Source: Chryseobacterium gilvum
GTDB lineage: Bacteria > Bacteroidota > Bacteroidia > Flavobacteriales > Weeksellaceae
DNA: 64,000 nucleotides
NCBI RefSeq assembly: GCF_025628965.1
Contig: NZ_JAOTEN010000001.1
Span: 186,001-250,000 of the forward strand
Direction: 5' to 3'
This document shows, one piece after another, positions 33,901 through 42,082 of the stretch; the stretch's first letter is position 1, and every line of letters starts with the position of its first letter. Position numbers and translations under genes: made by a program. The notes under the pieces were generated by a model that was not told where the DNA came from, did not search any database, and was given only the letters and a program-made list of their open reading frames with translations.

Positions 33901-34512
33901 ATGGATTATCCTAGTAAAGTATTGGCAAAAGCAGTGGAAGAAATATCCGGACTTCCGGGTATAGGAAGGAAAACCGCTTTGCGTTTAGCGCTTCATTTGC
34001 TCAAACAGCCCAATTCACAAGCGACGAGTCTGGGAAGTTCTATCATCAGTCTTGTCAACGAAATCAAATACTGCAAAGAGTGTCATAATTTTTCAGATTT
34101 TGAAATTTGTGAAATTTGCAGCAACCATAAAAGAAGCGATGAGATCATATGTATCGTAGAAGATGTGCGTGATGTGATCGCTATTGAAAACACGGGAAAA
34201 TACACGGGAAAATATTTAATATTAGGAGGGAAGATTTCTCCGATGGAAGGAGTGGGCCCTAATCAGCTCAATATAAAAAGTATTGAGAAGAAATTCCTGG
34301 AAGGGAGAGCAAAAGAATTTATTTTTGCTCTGAGTGCCACGATGGAAGGAGACACCACCGCTTATTATATTTATAAAAAATTTAAAAGTTTCGGGATTAA
34401 ATTTTCAAGCATCGCACGAGGGATTTCCGTAGGAGATGAACTGGAATATGCAGATGAGATTTCTCTGGGAAGGTCTATTGTCAACAGGCTTCCTTATAAC
34501 GAAAAGGATTAA
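33901..34512 (+). CDS. recR: Recombination mediator protein RecR
   Basis: The 203-residue RecR has an N-terminal helix-hairpin-helix ([19 protein letters not shown]), a zinc finger (C58, C61, C70, C73), and a Toprim domain ([39 protein letters not shown]). It acts with RecO in loading RecA onto SSB-coated gaps. The start is the ATG at 33901, which gives the family length and lies after the promoter element. The glycosyltransferase gene follows at a 6-bp distance, so the two are probably co-transcribed. Confidence 0.97.
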   Translation: MDYPSKVLAKAVEEISGLPGIGRKTALRLALHLLKQPNSQATSLGSSIISLVNEIKYCKECHNFSDFEICEICSNHKRSDEIICIVEDVRDVIAIENTGKYTGKYLILGGKISPMEGVGPNQLNIKSIEKKFLEGRAKEFIFALSATMEGDTTAYYIYKKFKSFGIKFSSIARGISVGDELEYADEISLGRSIVNRLPYNEKD

Positions 34513-34518
34513 AGAAGT

Positions 34519-35352
34519 ATGAAGCTGTCTGTTATTATTGTTCATTATAATGTTTCGCAACTGCTCAGAAATTGTCTGCGGTCTATCCAAAAATATATTT
34601 CAGGGATTAATTATGAAGTGATCGTCATTGATAATAATTCTGAAGACAAATCCTGGAGAGATCTTATTGCGGAATTTCCGGAAGTGAATTTTATTGCTTC
34701 TAAAGAAAATTCGGGATTTTCTAAGGCCAATAATGCAGCGGTAAAAACAGCGAAGGGAGAATATGTTTTAATTCTGAATCCGGATACGGAATTTGAAGGT
34801 TTTTATATGAAAGATATTCTGAATTTTGCAGATTCTAAGCCTCAATTTGGCTGTCTTGGTGTAAGAATGCACGACGCAGAAGGGAACTTCCTGCCTGAAA
34901 GCAAACGCTCGGTTCCCGATATGTTTAATTCATTTGAAAAGCTTTTTACCAATTTTAAAAAGAAAAATTTAAAATCATATTACAGAAATGATATTGGTGA
35001 ATTTGATATTGCCGAAGTAGATGTGATTACGGGCGCTTTTTTTCTGGCAAAAAAGGAAGTGTATGAAAAAGCAGGCGGTTTAGACGAATCTTATTTTATG
35101 TACGGAGAAGATATAGATCTCTGCTTTACATTTCTTAATCGGGGTTTCAGGAATTATTATTATGGAAAAGCTTCAATTCTTCATCATAAAGGTGAAAGTA
35201 CTATAAAAGATGAGGTTTATCTTGAAAGATTCTATGGGGCAATGCAGATTTTCATTGATAAATATTATAAAAAAAGTAAACCTTTGCAGTATTCTTTCTT
35301 AAAAGCAGGTTTGAAACTCCGGCATAAAATTGAACTCATAAAATTAAAATAA
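34519..35352 (+). CDS. Family 2 glycosyltransferase (rhamnosyltransferase-like)
   Basis: The 277-residue GT2 enzyme begins MKLSVIIVHYNVSQLLRNCLRSI with VIDNNSEDKSW in the nucleotide-sugar fold, LILNPDTEF in place of the DxD-type motif, and a C-terminal EDIDLCFTFLNRGFRNYYYGKASILHHKGEST characteristic of the WbbL/COG1216 group, which make surface polysaccharides. The donor sugar and acceptor are unknown. It follows recR closely, an arrangement likely due to operon fusion rather than shared function. Confidence 0.9.
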   Translation: MKLSVIIVHYNVSQLLRNCLRSIQKYISGINYEVIVIDNNSEDKSWRDLIAEFPEVNFIASKENSGFSKANNAAVKTAKGEYVLILNPDTEFEGFYMKDILNFADSKPQFGCLGVRMHDAEGNFLPESKRSVPDMFNSFEKLFTNFKKKNLKSYYRNDIGEFDIAEVDVITGAFFLAKKEVYEKAGGLDESYFMYGEDIDLCFTFLNRGFRNYYYGKASILHHKGESTIKDEVYLERFYGAMQIFIDKYYKKSKPLQYSFLKAGLKLRHKIELIKLK

Positions 35353-35356
35353 AAAA

Positions 35357-35378
35357 AAGCCACTCTTTTGAGTGGCTT
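35357..35378. terminator. Bidirectional terminator between the glycosyltransferase gene and secG
   Basis: The AAGCCACTC/GAGTGGCTT stem has a TTTT loop. On the minus strand an eight-T run follows, ending secG. It also lies just past the glycosyltransferase stop codon. Confidence 0.85.
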
Positions 35379-35401
35379 AAATATTTGTAAGCATTAAATC
35401 T

Positions 35402-35752
35402 TTATTTTGTAGGTGCCGGAGTTTTTACCGGAACTTTGGTGGTAGAAGCAGGATCTGCTTTACCGGCAGGAGCTTCTGTTTTCGAAGGATTCTGCGGAAT
35501 AGGGACAGTCTGTGAAGGTTTACCGGTTACCACGACACTGATCAGGATCAGTACGATGATGACCGCACCCAGCGTCCAGGTTGCTTTTTCCATGAAATCA
35601 TTGGTTCTCTGTACGCCGAACTGTGCAGAAGATGCACCGCCAAATGTACTTGAAAGACCGCCTCCTTTTGGGTTCTGAGCCATAACAACAATTACCAATA
35701 AAACACTGGCAATCATAATAAGAACCATCAATAGTATAAATATAGTATCCAT
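35402..35752 (-). CDS. secG: Protein-export membrane protein SecG
   Basis: The 116-residue protein has two membrane helices (~1-24 and ~58-78) around the SecG core motif NPKGGGLSSTFGGASSAQFGVQRTNDFMEKATW. The tail is rich in Pro, Ala, Thr and Lys. It belongs to the SecYEG translocon that exports pre-proteins across the inner membrane. It is transcribed alone from a near-consensus promoter (35778-35808). Confidence 0.97.
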   Translation of the reverse strand: MDTIFILLMVLIMIASVLLVIVVMAQNPKGGGLSSTFGGASSAQFGVQRTNDFMEKATWTLGAVIIVLILISVVVTGKPSQTVPIPQNPSKTEAPAGKADPASTTKVPVKTPAPTK

Positions 35753-35777
35753 TAATTCTGATATCTTTTTGAATGGG

Positions 35778-35808
35778 CAAATTTAATCTTTTTTTGCGGA
35801 ACAGCAAA
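35778..35808 (-). promoter_or_regulatory. Consensus Bacteroidota promoter of secG
   Basis: On the minus strand: TTTG (35805-35808), 19 bp, TAAATTTG (35778-35785), 25 bp before the secG ATG. Perfect match in boxes and spacing. Confidence 0.75.
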
Positions 35809-35838
35809 ATAAGATTCATAAGATTAGGTAAAAATAAA

Positions 35839-35862
35839 AAACGGCGGCCATGGCCGCCGTTT
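35839..35862 (-). terminator. Terminator of the M16 peptidase operon
   Basis: A perfect 24-bp palindrome (AAACGGCGGCCA and its complement) is followed on minus by TTTTTTATTTTT; it lies 18 bp past the stop. Confidence 0.9.
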
Positions 35863-35880
35863 CAAACTGTATATTGGTTC

Positions 35881-37926
35881 TTATTTGAAGTCAGAATCTT
35901 TTGCCTGATTTACCTCGTATGATTTTACATTCATGGTCATATCCATTCCCATTTGGCTCATGGTAACTGTGTAAGGCATTTTAACTCCTGCCACATCTTT
36001 ATAATCAGAATATGTCGTCGGAACACTTATTTGCTGTCCCTGAGCTTTTACCATCTCGGTAGATCCTGTTTTTAAACCTGTTTTTACGCTATAATAATAG
36101 GTTTTATCATTCCCTTTGATTGCGTAAGAATCTTCACCGTTGATTTTCTCAATTCCTGCCAGTTTATATTCCGGAGACTTTGCAAACGCCAATTCGTCAA
36201 AAAGCTCAGGATTTTTAAGATGTTCTGCCACTTCTTCTTTAGTCATCGGCACTTTTTTCCCCATTTGCTCAGAATATCCCTGAGTTCCGTCAAAAACCTG
36301 CTTTTGAACAACCTGTCCCATTGCCATCACAGTATTGGCTTCTTTTCCGCCCTGCGCTTTAATGACTTTGAAATCAATATTCTGGCCCTGCATAGCCATT
36401 GAGGCCGTCATTGTATACGATGCTACTTTCGCCAGATTTGCTTTTCCGCCAATCGCGTTGATGTATTTATCGGCAATAGAAGCTACTGTTACACTACCAT
36501 CAACTTTTTGAGTGATCGGCTTTCCGACAGGATTGGCATTGCTGTCATAATATTTTACAGGATATCCTAATTTTTCTAATCCCTCAGAAATCTCAGACGC
36601 TTTCCCTGCGATAAAAATTCTGCTTTGGTTTGGTAAAACAGTTGTTTTTACCGCGTTCGAAACATCAGCAGCGGTTACTTTATCGATTGATTTTAAATAA
36701 TTGGTATAAAAATCATCCGGAAGATCCTGAACTTTCTGATTTACCGCAAATCTTGCAATTGTTGCAGGCTGCTCTAAAGACATGATGAAGCTACCTTTCA
36801 GTTTTGCTTTTGCATTGGCCAACTCTTCAGGTTTCACCGTTGAGATGCCGTTGATTTCGTTCATGAATTCTTTTACAGCTTTGTCTGTAACTTCATTTCT
36901 TACACTTGCTTCAGCAGAAAATTCCGGGGAATATTTGCTTGCGCTCATGCTGGAATAGGCACCGTAAGTAAATCCGTTTTTCTCACGAAGATTCATGAAA
37001 AGCCTAGCTTCACCGCCACCTCCAAGAATGTAGTTGGCAATGGTTGCAGGGAAATAATTAGAATCCTTCATTTTAAGGTTGTTGATATTTCCTACAGAAA
37101 CTACAGACTGTACTGCAGAAGGTACATCTACTACATCAATTTCAGTTTTGGCAACATTAGAAGCCGGCTCTAAAGGTGCAAATGTAGTATTGGCTTTTTT
37201 CCAGTTGCTGAATGCTTTTTCAACCATTGGCTTTACCTGGTCATATTTTACATCTCCTACAATTACAAGATACGCATTATCCGGAGCGTAATATTTTTTA
37301 TAGGTATTCTGTACATCAGCCAGCTGAATCTTATTTACGCTTTCAACGGTTTCAAACTCTCCTCTTGAAGTGTCTTTTCCGTACATCAAAGCGTTAGAAA
37401 CTCTTCCTGCAATAGAAGAAGCATTCTTCTCTTCGCTTTTCAGGCTTTCGATTGCTCTTTCTTTTGATTTTTGAATTTCGTCTGCCGAGAATTTAGGATT
37501 AATAATTGCATCAGACATCAAAGTAAGTACCTGAGGAAAATATTTTGAAAGTGAGTTAGACGCTGCTCCTGAAGAAGAAAAATTAAGATTTGCTCCTAAA
37601 AAGTCTATCTTTTTATTGAATTCGTCTTTGCTTAGCGTGGTGGTTCCGTTACCCAGCTGTTCTGCCATGATGTCGCTTACTCCGGCAACTGCACCTTCAT
37701 AATACGGCTGTCTGTCCATAGAAAGGCTCATGTTTACTCTTGGCAGTTTGTTATTTTCAACAACCATTACGGTTAATCCGTTTTTAAGCTGAAAAGTTTT
37801 TGGTTTTGCAATGTTAATGGCGGGAGTAGGTCCCGGTTTCGGCATCGCATTGATATCAATTTTTTGTGCAGAAAGCATTCCTGTGAATAAAAATGCTACG
37901 GCTATATATGTTAATTGCTTTTTCAT
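35881..37926 (-). CDS. M16 family peptidase-like subunit lacking the zinc site
   Basis: The 681-residue secreted protein (signal peptide 1-20) has two M16 domains. Where the active partner has HFFEH, this one reads SDIMAEQLGNGT: the two His and the Glu are replaced (D, E and A), so zinc cannot bind normally. The second domain retains the Arg/Tyr region (NLREKNGFTYGAYSSM) that M16B partners use to bind peptide. Residues ~480-681 add a beta-rich domain. It follows the active subunit by 53 bp. The two probably form a heterodimeric periplasmic protease, with this chain contributing the substrate-binding half. Confidence 0.9.
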   Translation of the reverse strand: MKKQLTYIAVAFLFTGMLSAQKIDINAMPKPGPTPAINIAKPKTFQLKNGLTVMVVENNKLPRVNMSLSMDRQPYYEGAVAGVSDIMAEQLGNGTTTLSKDEFNKKIDFLGANLNFSSSGAASNSLSKYFPQVLTLMSDAIINPKFSADEIQKSKERAIESLKSEEKNASSIAGRVSNALMYGKDTSRGEFETVESVNKIQLADVQNTYKKYYAPDNAYLVIVGDVKYDQVKPMVEKAFSNWKKANTTFAPLEPASNVAKTEIDVVDVPSAVQSVVSVGNINNLKMKDSNYFPATIANYILGGGGEARLFMNLREKNGFTYGAYSSMSASKYSPEFSAEASVRNEVTDKAVKEFMNEINGISTVKPEELANAKAKLKGSFIMSLEQPATIARFAVNQKVQDLPDDFYTNYLKSIDKVTAADVSNAVKTTVLPNQSRIFIAGKASEISEGLEKLGYPVKYYDSNANPVGKPITQKVDGSVTVASIADKYINAIGGKANLAKVASYTMTASMAMQGQNIDFKVIKAQGGKEANTVMAMGQVVQKQVFDGTQGYSEQMGKKVPMTKEEVAEHLKNPELFDELAFAKSPEYKLAGIEKINGEDSYAIKGNDKTYYYSVKTGLKTGSTEMVKAQGQQISVPTTYSDYKDVAGVKMPYTVTMSQMGMDMTMNVKSYEVNQAKDSDFK

Positions 37927-37979
37927 TTGTAAAAATTTAATTTTTAGTAACCTGTTTGAAGAATTCAGTTCTTATCAAA

Positions 37980-39293
37980 TTACTTTTTTTCAGGAACGTA
38001 ATTAATGATTACTCTTTGGTTAGGATTCAGATACTTTTTGGCAGCATTTTGTAAATCTTGCTTTGTGATCGATCTGTAAATATCAATCTCTTTATTGATT
38101 AAGTTGGTATCTCCCATCAATACGTGATTGGTTGCCAAAGAAGCAGCAATCCCCTGAATGCTTGAATTGGCATTCACAAACTGATTTTCAAACTGATTCT
38201 GTAATTTCTGATAATCTTCCTGAGAAATCAAAGTTGTCTGAAGTTTTTTGATTTCCGCATCGATATCTGCCTGTAAAGTCTGCTTCGTCGTCGCTCCCAT
38301 AGGAATGGCAAAGAAGGCAAAAATTCCGTAATCTTCAAGACCCTGGTTGAAAGCCTGCACCTGAAGTGCTTTTTTCTCCTGATCTACCAATTTTTTGTAC
38401 AATACAGAAGATTTCCCGCTGCTTAAATAAGAAGAAAGCATATCGAGAATGTATGCATCTTTTTCTTTGTTTGCCGGTGTTCTGTATGCGAAAACATACG
38501 CTGGAAGCTGAATGTTCGGATCAGTAGCCGTTACTTCTTTTTCCTGAGTGATAGGTGCATCTTTCGGGAAATTTTTAGGATAAAGGGTTCCTTTTGGGAT
38601 GGCTCCGTAATATTCCTGGATCCATTTTTTGGTCTGTTCAGGTTTGATATCTCCTGCAACCACTAAAGTAGCGTTGTTCGGAACATAGTATTTTTTATAA
38701 AAAGCCTGAAATTCTTCCAGTTTTGCACCGTTAAGATCTTCCATAGACCCGATTGTAGGCCAGTTGTATGGGTGGTTGGTGAAAAGGTTTTTTTGTACGG
38801 TTGTGAAAAGATTTCCATAAGGCTGGTTATCCATTCTCAGTCTCTTTTCTTCTTTTACCACTTCTCTTTGCGTATCTACCCCGATCTGATTAATTTCTGC
38901 ATGACGCAGCCTCTCAGATTCCATCCAAAGACCTAACTGCTCATTGTTGGAAGGGAAAGTTTCGTAGTAATATGTTCTGTCGTTGGTTGTATTTGCGTTG
39001 TTCTGCCCACCGTTTGAAGAAACGATCTTAAACCACTCACCTCTTTTGATGTTAGGAGTTCCTTCAAATAAAAGGTGTTCAAAAAAATGTGCAAAACCTG
39101 TTCTTCCTTTTACCTCGTCTTTTGCTCCTACATGATACATTACTCCGGTTGTAACTACCGGTGCAGAATTATCCTGATGAAGAATTACATGTAAACCGTT
39201 TGGTAAGTCATATTCTTCGAATTTGATTTGCTGTGCATTCAGCATTGCTCCAAAAAAGGCCGCTGCTGCAACACTAAGAAGTCGTTTTTTCAT
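37980..39293 (-). CDS. M16 family zinc peptidase, catalytic subunit
   Basis: From the ATG at 39293 (MKKRLLSVAAAAFFGAMLNAQ) the protein has a signal peptide and 437 residues. HFFEH (H69, E72, H73) is the inverted zinc motif of pitrilysins, and EEKRLRMDNQPYGNLF contains the third ligand. Family M16B members cleave oligopeptides in the periplasm. It is co-transcribed with the degenerate M16 gene downstream. A start seven codons upstream (39314) is possible but would place the signal peptide internally. Confidence 0.93.
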   Translation of the reverse strand: MKKRLLSVAAAAFFGAMLNAQQIKFEEYDLPNGLHVILHQDNSAPVVTTGVMYHVGAKDEVKGRTGFAHFFEHLLFEGTPNIKRGEWFKIVSSNGGQNNANTTNDRTYYYETFPSNNEQLGLWMESERLRHAEINQIGVDTQREVVKEEKRLRMDNQPYGNLFTTVQKNLFTNHPYNWPTIGSMEDLNGAKLEEFQAFYKKYYVPNNATLVVAGDIKPEQTKKWIQEYYGAIPKGTLYPKNFPKDAPITQEKEVTATDPNIQLPAYVFAYRTPANKEKDAYILDMLSSYLSSGKSSVLYKKLVDQEKKALQVQAFNQGLEDYGIFAFFAIPMGATTKQTLQADIDAEIKKLQTTLISQEDYQKLQNQFENQFVNANSSIQGIAASLATNHVLMGDTNLINKEIDIYRSITKQDLQNAAKKYLNPNQRVIINYVPEKK

Positions 39294-39710
39294 AAATAGA
39301 AATTGTTTTGTCAATTAGTTTCAAAAATACATTAATTGTTACAATTATTAATCTATTTGTAGTTAAAATTCTTAATATGTGATGTTTGCTTACATGAATG
39401 ATAAAAAATTATTCATGAATGGATAATCTTTCTTTAGTATAATATATTTTTAAAAATAAGCATTTCAATTACTGGATTATACTGAAGGTTTTATTCTTCA
39501 ATATATTTATGCAGAATGATAAGTCATAAAATTTATGATGTAAAATATTTAAATTAGTGCATTCCGGAGCAGAATTTCAATAAATTATTAATAACTTTAT
39601 CTCCCGTTTTTATTAGTAAAAACGGGTTTTGTATGTCTATAAACGTAAATTATTTTACTTTTAGAAAACATCAGTCAGTTTTAATTAATTATGCCTTAAA
39701 GCAATATGAA
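39294..39710. other. Intergenic region with a hairpin before the PAS kinase
   Basis: This stretch between divergent genes is very AT-rich. It contains CAAAAATA at 39322-39329 (reverse TAnnTTTG, for the M16 operon) and a hairpin at 39603-39626 before the kinase. No RNA gene or repeat is evident. Confidence 0.5.
39603..39626 (+). promoter_or_regulatory. Hairpin in the 5' region of the PAS kinase
   Basis: The CCCGTTTTTA/TAAAAACGGG stem (10 bp, 4-nt loop) is followed by TTTT. It looks like a terminator but no plus-strand gene precedes it. TAACTTTA (39592-39599), one base off the -7 consensus, lies just upstream, so the hairpin could be the 5' end of the kinase mRNA. Confidence 0.4.
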
Positions 39711-41582
39711 ATGAAAAGTTTTTTAGAACAAAATGTATCACAGGATTCTCTTGTTACCTTATTCAGCCAGGCTCCCGTTGCAATGTGTTTGCTTATAGGA
39801 GACCAGCTTGTTGTACAGAATGCCAATCCGCAGATTCTTGAGCTTTGGGACAGAGATGAGGAGGTCATCGGCAAACCAATATTTGAGGTACTTCCGGAGA
39901 TAAAAGATCAGGGTTTTCAGGAAATTTTTGACAGTGTTTATAAGAAAGGTGAGATATTCAACGGAGACCGGCTGCCTATTTTTTTGGAAAAATACGGCAA
40001 GTTTGAAGAGCGTTTTTTTAACTTCATCTATGCGCCTGTGTATAATGGTGACCAGAAAATTATCGGCATTAGTGTGGTGGCAACAGAGGTTACAGATCAG
40101 GTCATTTCTGAGAGAAAGCTGAAAGAAAGTGAATACCGATTTGAAGATCTTATCACAAAATCAGATTATTCTATTGCTATATATCGCTCAGATGACTTGT
40201 ATATCGAGCTTGCCAATGAGCTTATGCTAAAAACATGGGGTAAAGACAGCTCGGTAATCGGGATGAAACTGGAAGATGCGCTTCCGGAGCTGGAAGGTCA
40301 GCCATTTATAGGTATTCTGAAAGATATTTTTGCAACCGGAAAAACATATACGGCGACAGAAGACCGTGTAAATTTGGTTGTCGACGGAAAACTTCAGACG
40401 TTTTATTTCAATTTTTCCTATAAGCCGCTTAAAAATTCTAATGGTGAAGTCTATGCTATTTATAATATGGCGGTAGATGTTACGGATCTTGTCATTGCCA
40501 GAACAGAAATTCAGATAAGAGAAGAAAAATTCAGAGAACTGGCAGATTCTATGCCGCAGTTTGTCTGGACGAGTGATGAAAAAGGAAAAATCATGTATAT
40601 GAATGAAAACTGGTATCGGTATACGGGTTTCGATAAAGATACGGATCCGCACGAATCACTCAAAAAAATCATCAAACCGGAGGTCTTCAAAAAAGTATCT
40701 GCAATTTGGAATGAAAGCGTGAAAACAGGAAAACCTTTTGAAGTAGAGTACGAATTTCAGGACTTTAAAAACCCTGAAATATACAGATGGTTTCTAGGAA
40801 GGGCAGTGCCTACTTTTGATGAAAACGGAAATGTAAAACAATGGATCGGAACATTTACCGATATTGACGATTTTAAACAGCTGCAGACCCAGAAAGACAA
40901 TTTTCTCGGTATCGCAAGCCACGAACTCAAAACACCGCTTACCAGTCTTAAGTTATACACTCAGTTTATAGAGAAAAACCTGGCCAGAAAGAACGATATT
41001 AAAAATGCAGACGTAGCCAGAAAAATGGATTCTCAGATTGATCATCTTACTGGTTTGATCAGCGATTTACTGGATGTTACCAAAATTCAGAACGGTAAAA
41101 TTCAACTCAACGAATCGTATTTCGATTTTGATCAGCTTACAGAAGAGGTGATCGCAGAACAGCAGATGAGTTCCAGGCATAAAATTATGCTCAAAAAATC
41201 TATTATAGGAGAAGTGTATGCAGACAGACACCGTATCTCTCAGGTAATGAGTAATTTAATAAGCAATGCCATCAAATATTCTCCGGATGCGTGCGAAGTT
41301 CACGTTTCCGCATTACTGGAAGATAATAACAGGATTACATTCAGCGTAAGAGATTTCGGAATCGGCATACCGGAAGATAAGCAGGCTAAAGTATTTGAAC
41401 AGTACTATCGGGTAAGTGGCTCCAAAGAACATACTTTTCCGGGACTTGGGCTTGGTCTATACATCTCCTCAGAAATTATTAAAAGAACCGGCGGAAGAAT
41501 TTATGTACATTCAGTAGAAGGTAAAGGGTCTGATTTTTGCTTCGAGATTCTGAAGAATAAAAAAGTAAAAGAAAATGCATAG
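39711..41582 (+). CDS. PAS-domain sensor histidine kinase
   Basis: This cytoplasmic kinase of 623 residues from the preferred ATG at 39711 (MKSFLEQNVSQDSLVTLFSQAPVAMC) has three PAS domains (roughly 15-130, 145-260 and 275-390). The HisKA domain has its H box at GIASHELKTPLTSLK (H404). The ATPase domain shows NLISNAIKYSPDA, DFGIGIPEDK and GLGLGLYISS. There are no membrane segments, so the signal is intracellular (redox, ligand or light). A start at 39633 (26 codons upstream) is possible. It overlaps the receiver gene by eight bases and probably works with it. Confidence 0.93.
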   Translation: MKSFLEQNVSQDSLVTLFSQAPVAMCLLIGDQLVVQNANPQILELWDRDEEVIGKPIFEVLPEIKDQGFQEIFDSVYKKGEIFNGDRLPIFLEKYGKFEERFFNFIYAPVYNGDQKIIGISVVATEVTDQVISERKLKESEYRFEDLITKSDYSIAIYRSDDLYIELANELMLKTWGKDSSVIGMKLEDALPELEGQPFIGILKDIFATGKTYTATEDRVNLVVDGKLQTFYFNFSYKPLKNSNGEVYAIYNMAVDVTDLVIARTEIQIREEKFRELADSMPQFVWTSDEKGKIMYMNENWYRYTGFDKDTDPHESLKKIIKPEVFKKVSAIWNESVKTGKPFEVEYEFQDFKNPEIYRWFLGRAVPTFDENGNVKQWIGTFTDIDDFKQLQTQKDNFLGIASHELKTPLTSLKLYTQFIEKNLARKNDIKNADVARKMDSQIDHLTGLISDLLDVTKIQNGKIQLNESYFDFDQLTEEVIAEQQMSSRHKIMLKKSIIGEVYADRHRISQVMSNLISNAIKYSPDACEVHVSALLEDNNRITFSVRDFGIGIPEDKQAKVFEQYYRVSGSKEHTFPGLGLGLYISSEIIKRTGGRIYVHSVEGKGSDFCFEILKNKKVKENA

Positions 41583-41943
41583 TTCCGCAAAAGTTGTAGT
41601 TGTAGATGACAGTCCTGCCATTGTAGATTCGATAGAGATGATGCTTGATTTTGAAGGATTTCAGATTGAAAAATTTTATAAAGGTTCAGATATGCTTAAA
41701 ACCCTGAGTGCCGATTCAAAACCCAATGTAATTCTGATGGATATGTGGCTTTCAGGAGAAGACGGAAGAGATATATGCAAAGTTATAAAAGCGGATGAAA
41801 CCCTTCGTGATATCCCTGTCCTAATCATGTCTGCAAGCAGAGGATTAGAACAGTCTGCTTTAGATGCAGGCGCAGATGCGTTTATTGCAAAACCATTTGA
41901 TCTGGGAGATATGGTAGACCGTATAAAATCATATACAGAATAG
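41575..41943 (+). CDS. Single-domain response regulator
   Basis: The 122-residue receiver has D11/D12 (VVVVDDSPAIV), phospho-acceptor D56 (VILMDMWLSGEDG) and K106 (DAFIAKPF). It has no output domain, so it acts through protein contacts or as a phosphorelay element. It overlaps the PAS histidine kinase gene by eight bases and is its likely partner. A terminator follows. Confidence 0.95.
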   Translation: MHSSAKVVVVDDSPAIVDSIEMMLDFEGFQIEKFYKGSDMLKTLSADSKPNVILMDMWLSGEDGRDICKVIKADETLRDIPVLIMSASRGLEQSALDAGADAFIAKPFDLGDMVDRIKSYTE

Positions 41944-41964
41944 ACAAACAGGTTTTCAAAATAA

Positions 41965-41996
41965 AAATCAGCAGAATATTTTTTGCTGATTTTTTT
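41965..41996 (+). terminator. Terminator of the PAS kinase operon
   Basis: The AAATCAGCA/TGCTGATTT stem is followed by a T-run, 22 bp after the receiver stop codon. Confidence 0.85.
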
Positions 41997-42029
41997 GTTT
42001 TTAAAATTAAAGATCTGCAATCGCTAAAA

Positions 42030-42060
42030 TTTGAATTCTCCTTATAATACATTAATTTTG
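42030..42060 (+). promoter_or_regulatory. Consensus Bacteroidota promoter of the helicase gene
   Basis: TTTG (42030-42033), 19 bp, TAATTTTG (42053-42060), 22 bp before the ATG. The spacing and both boxes match. Confidence 0.75.
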
Positions 42061-42082
42061 TATTCCGAAATTTTTTTGCTGT

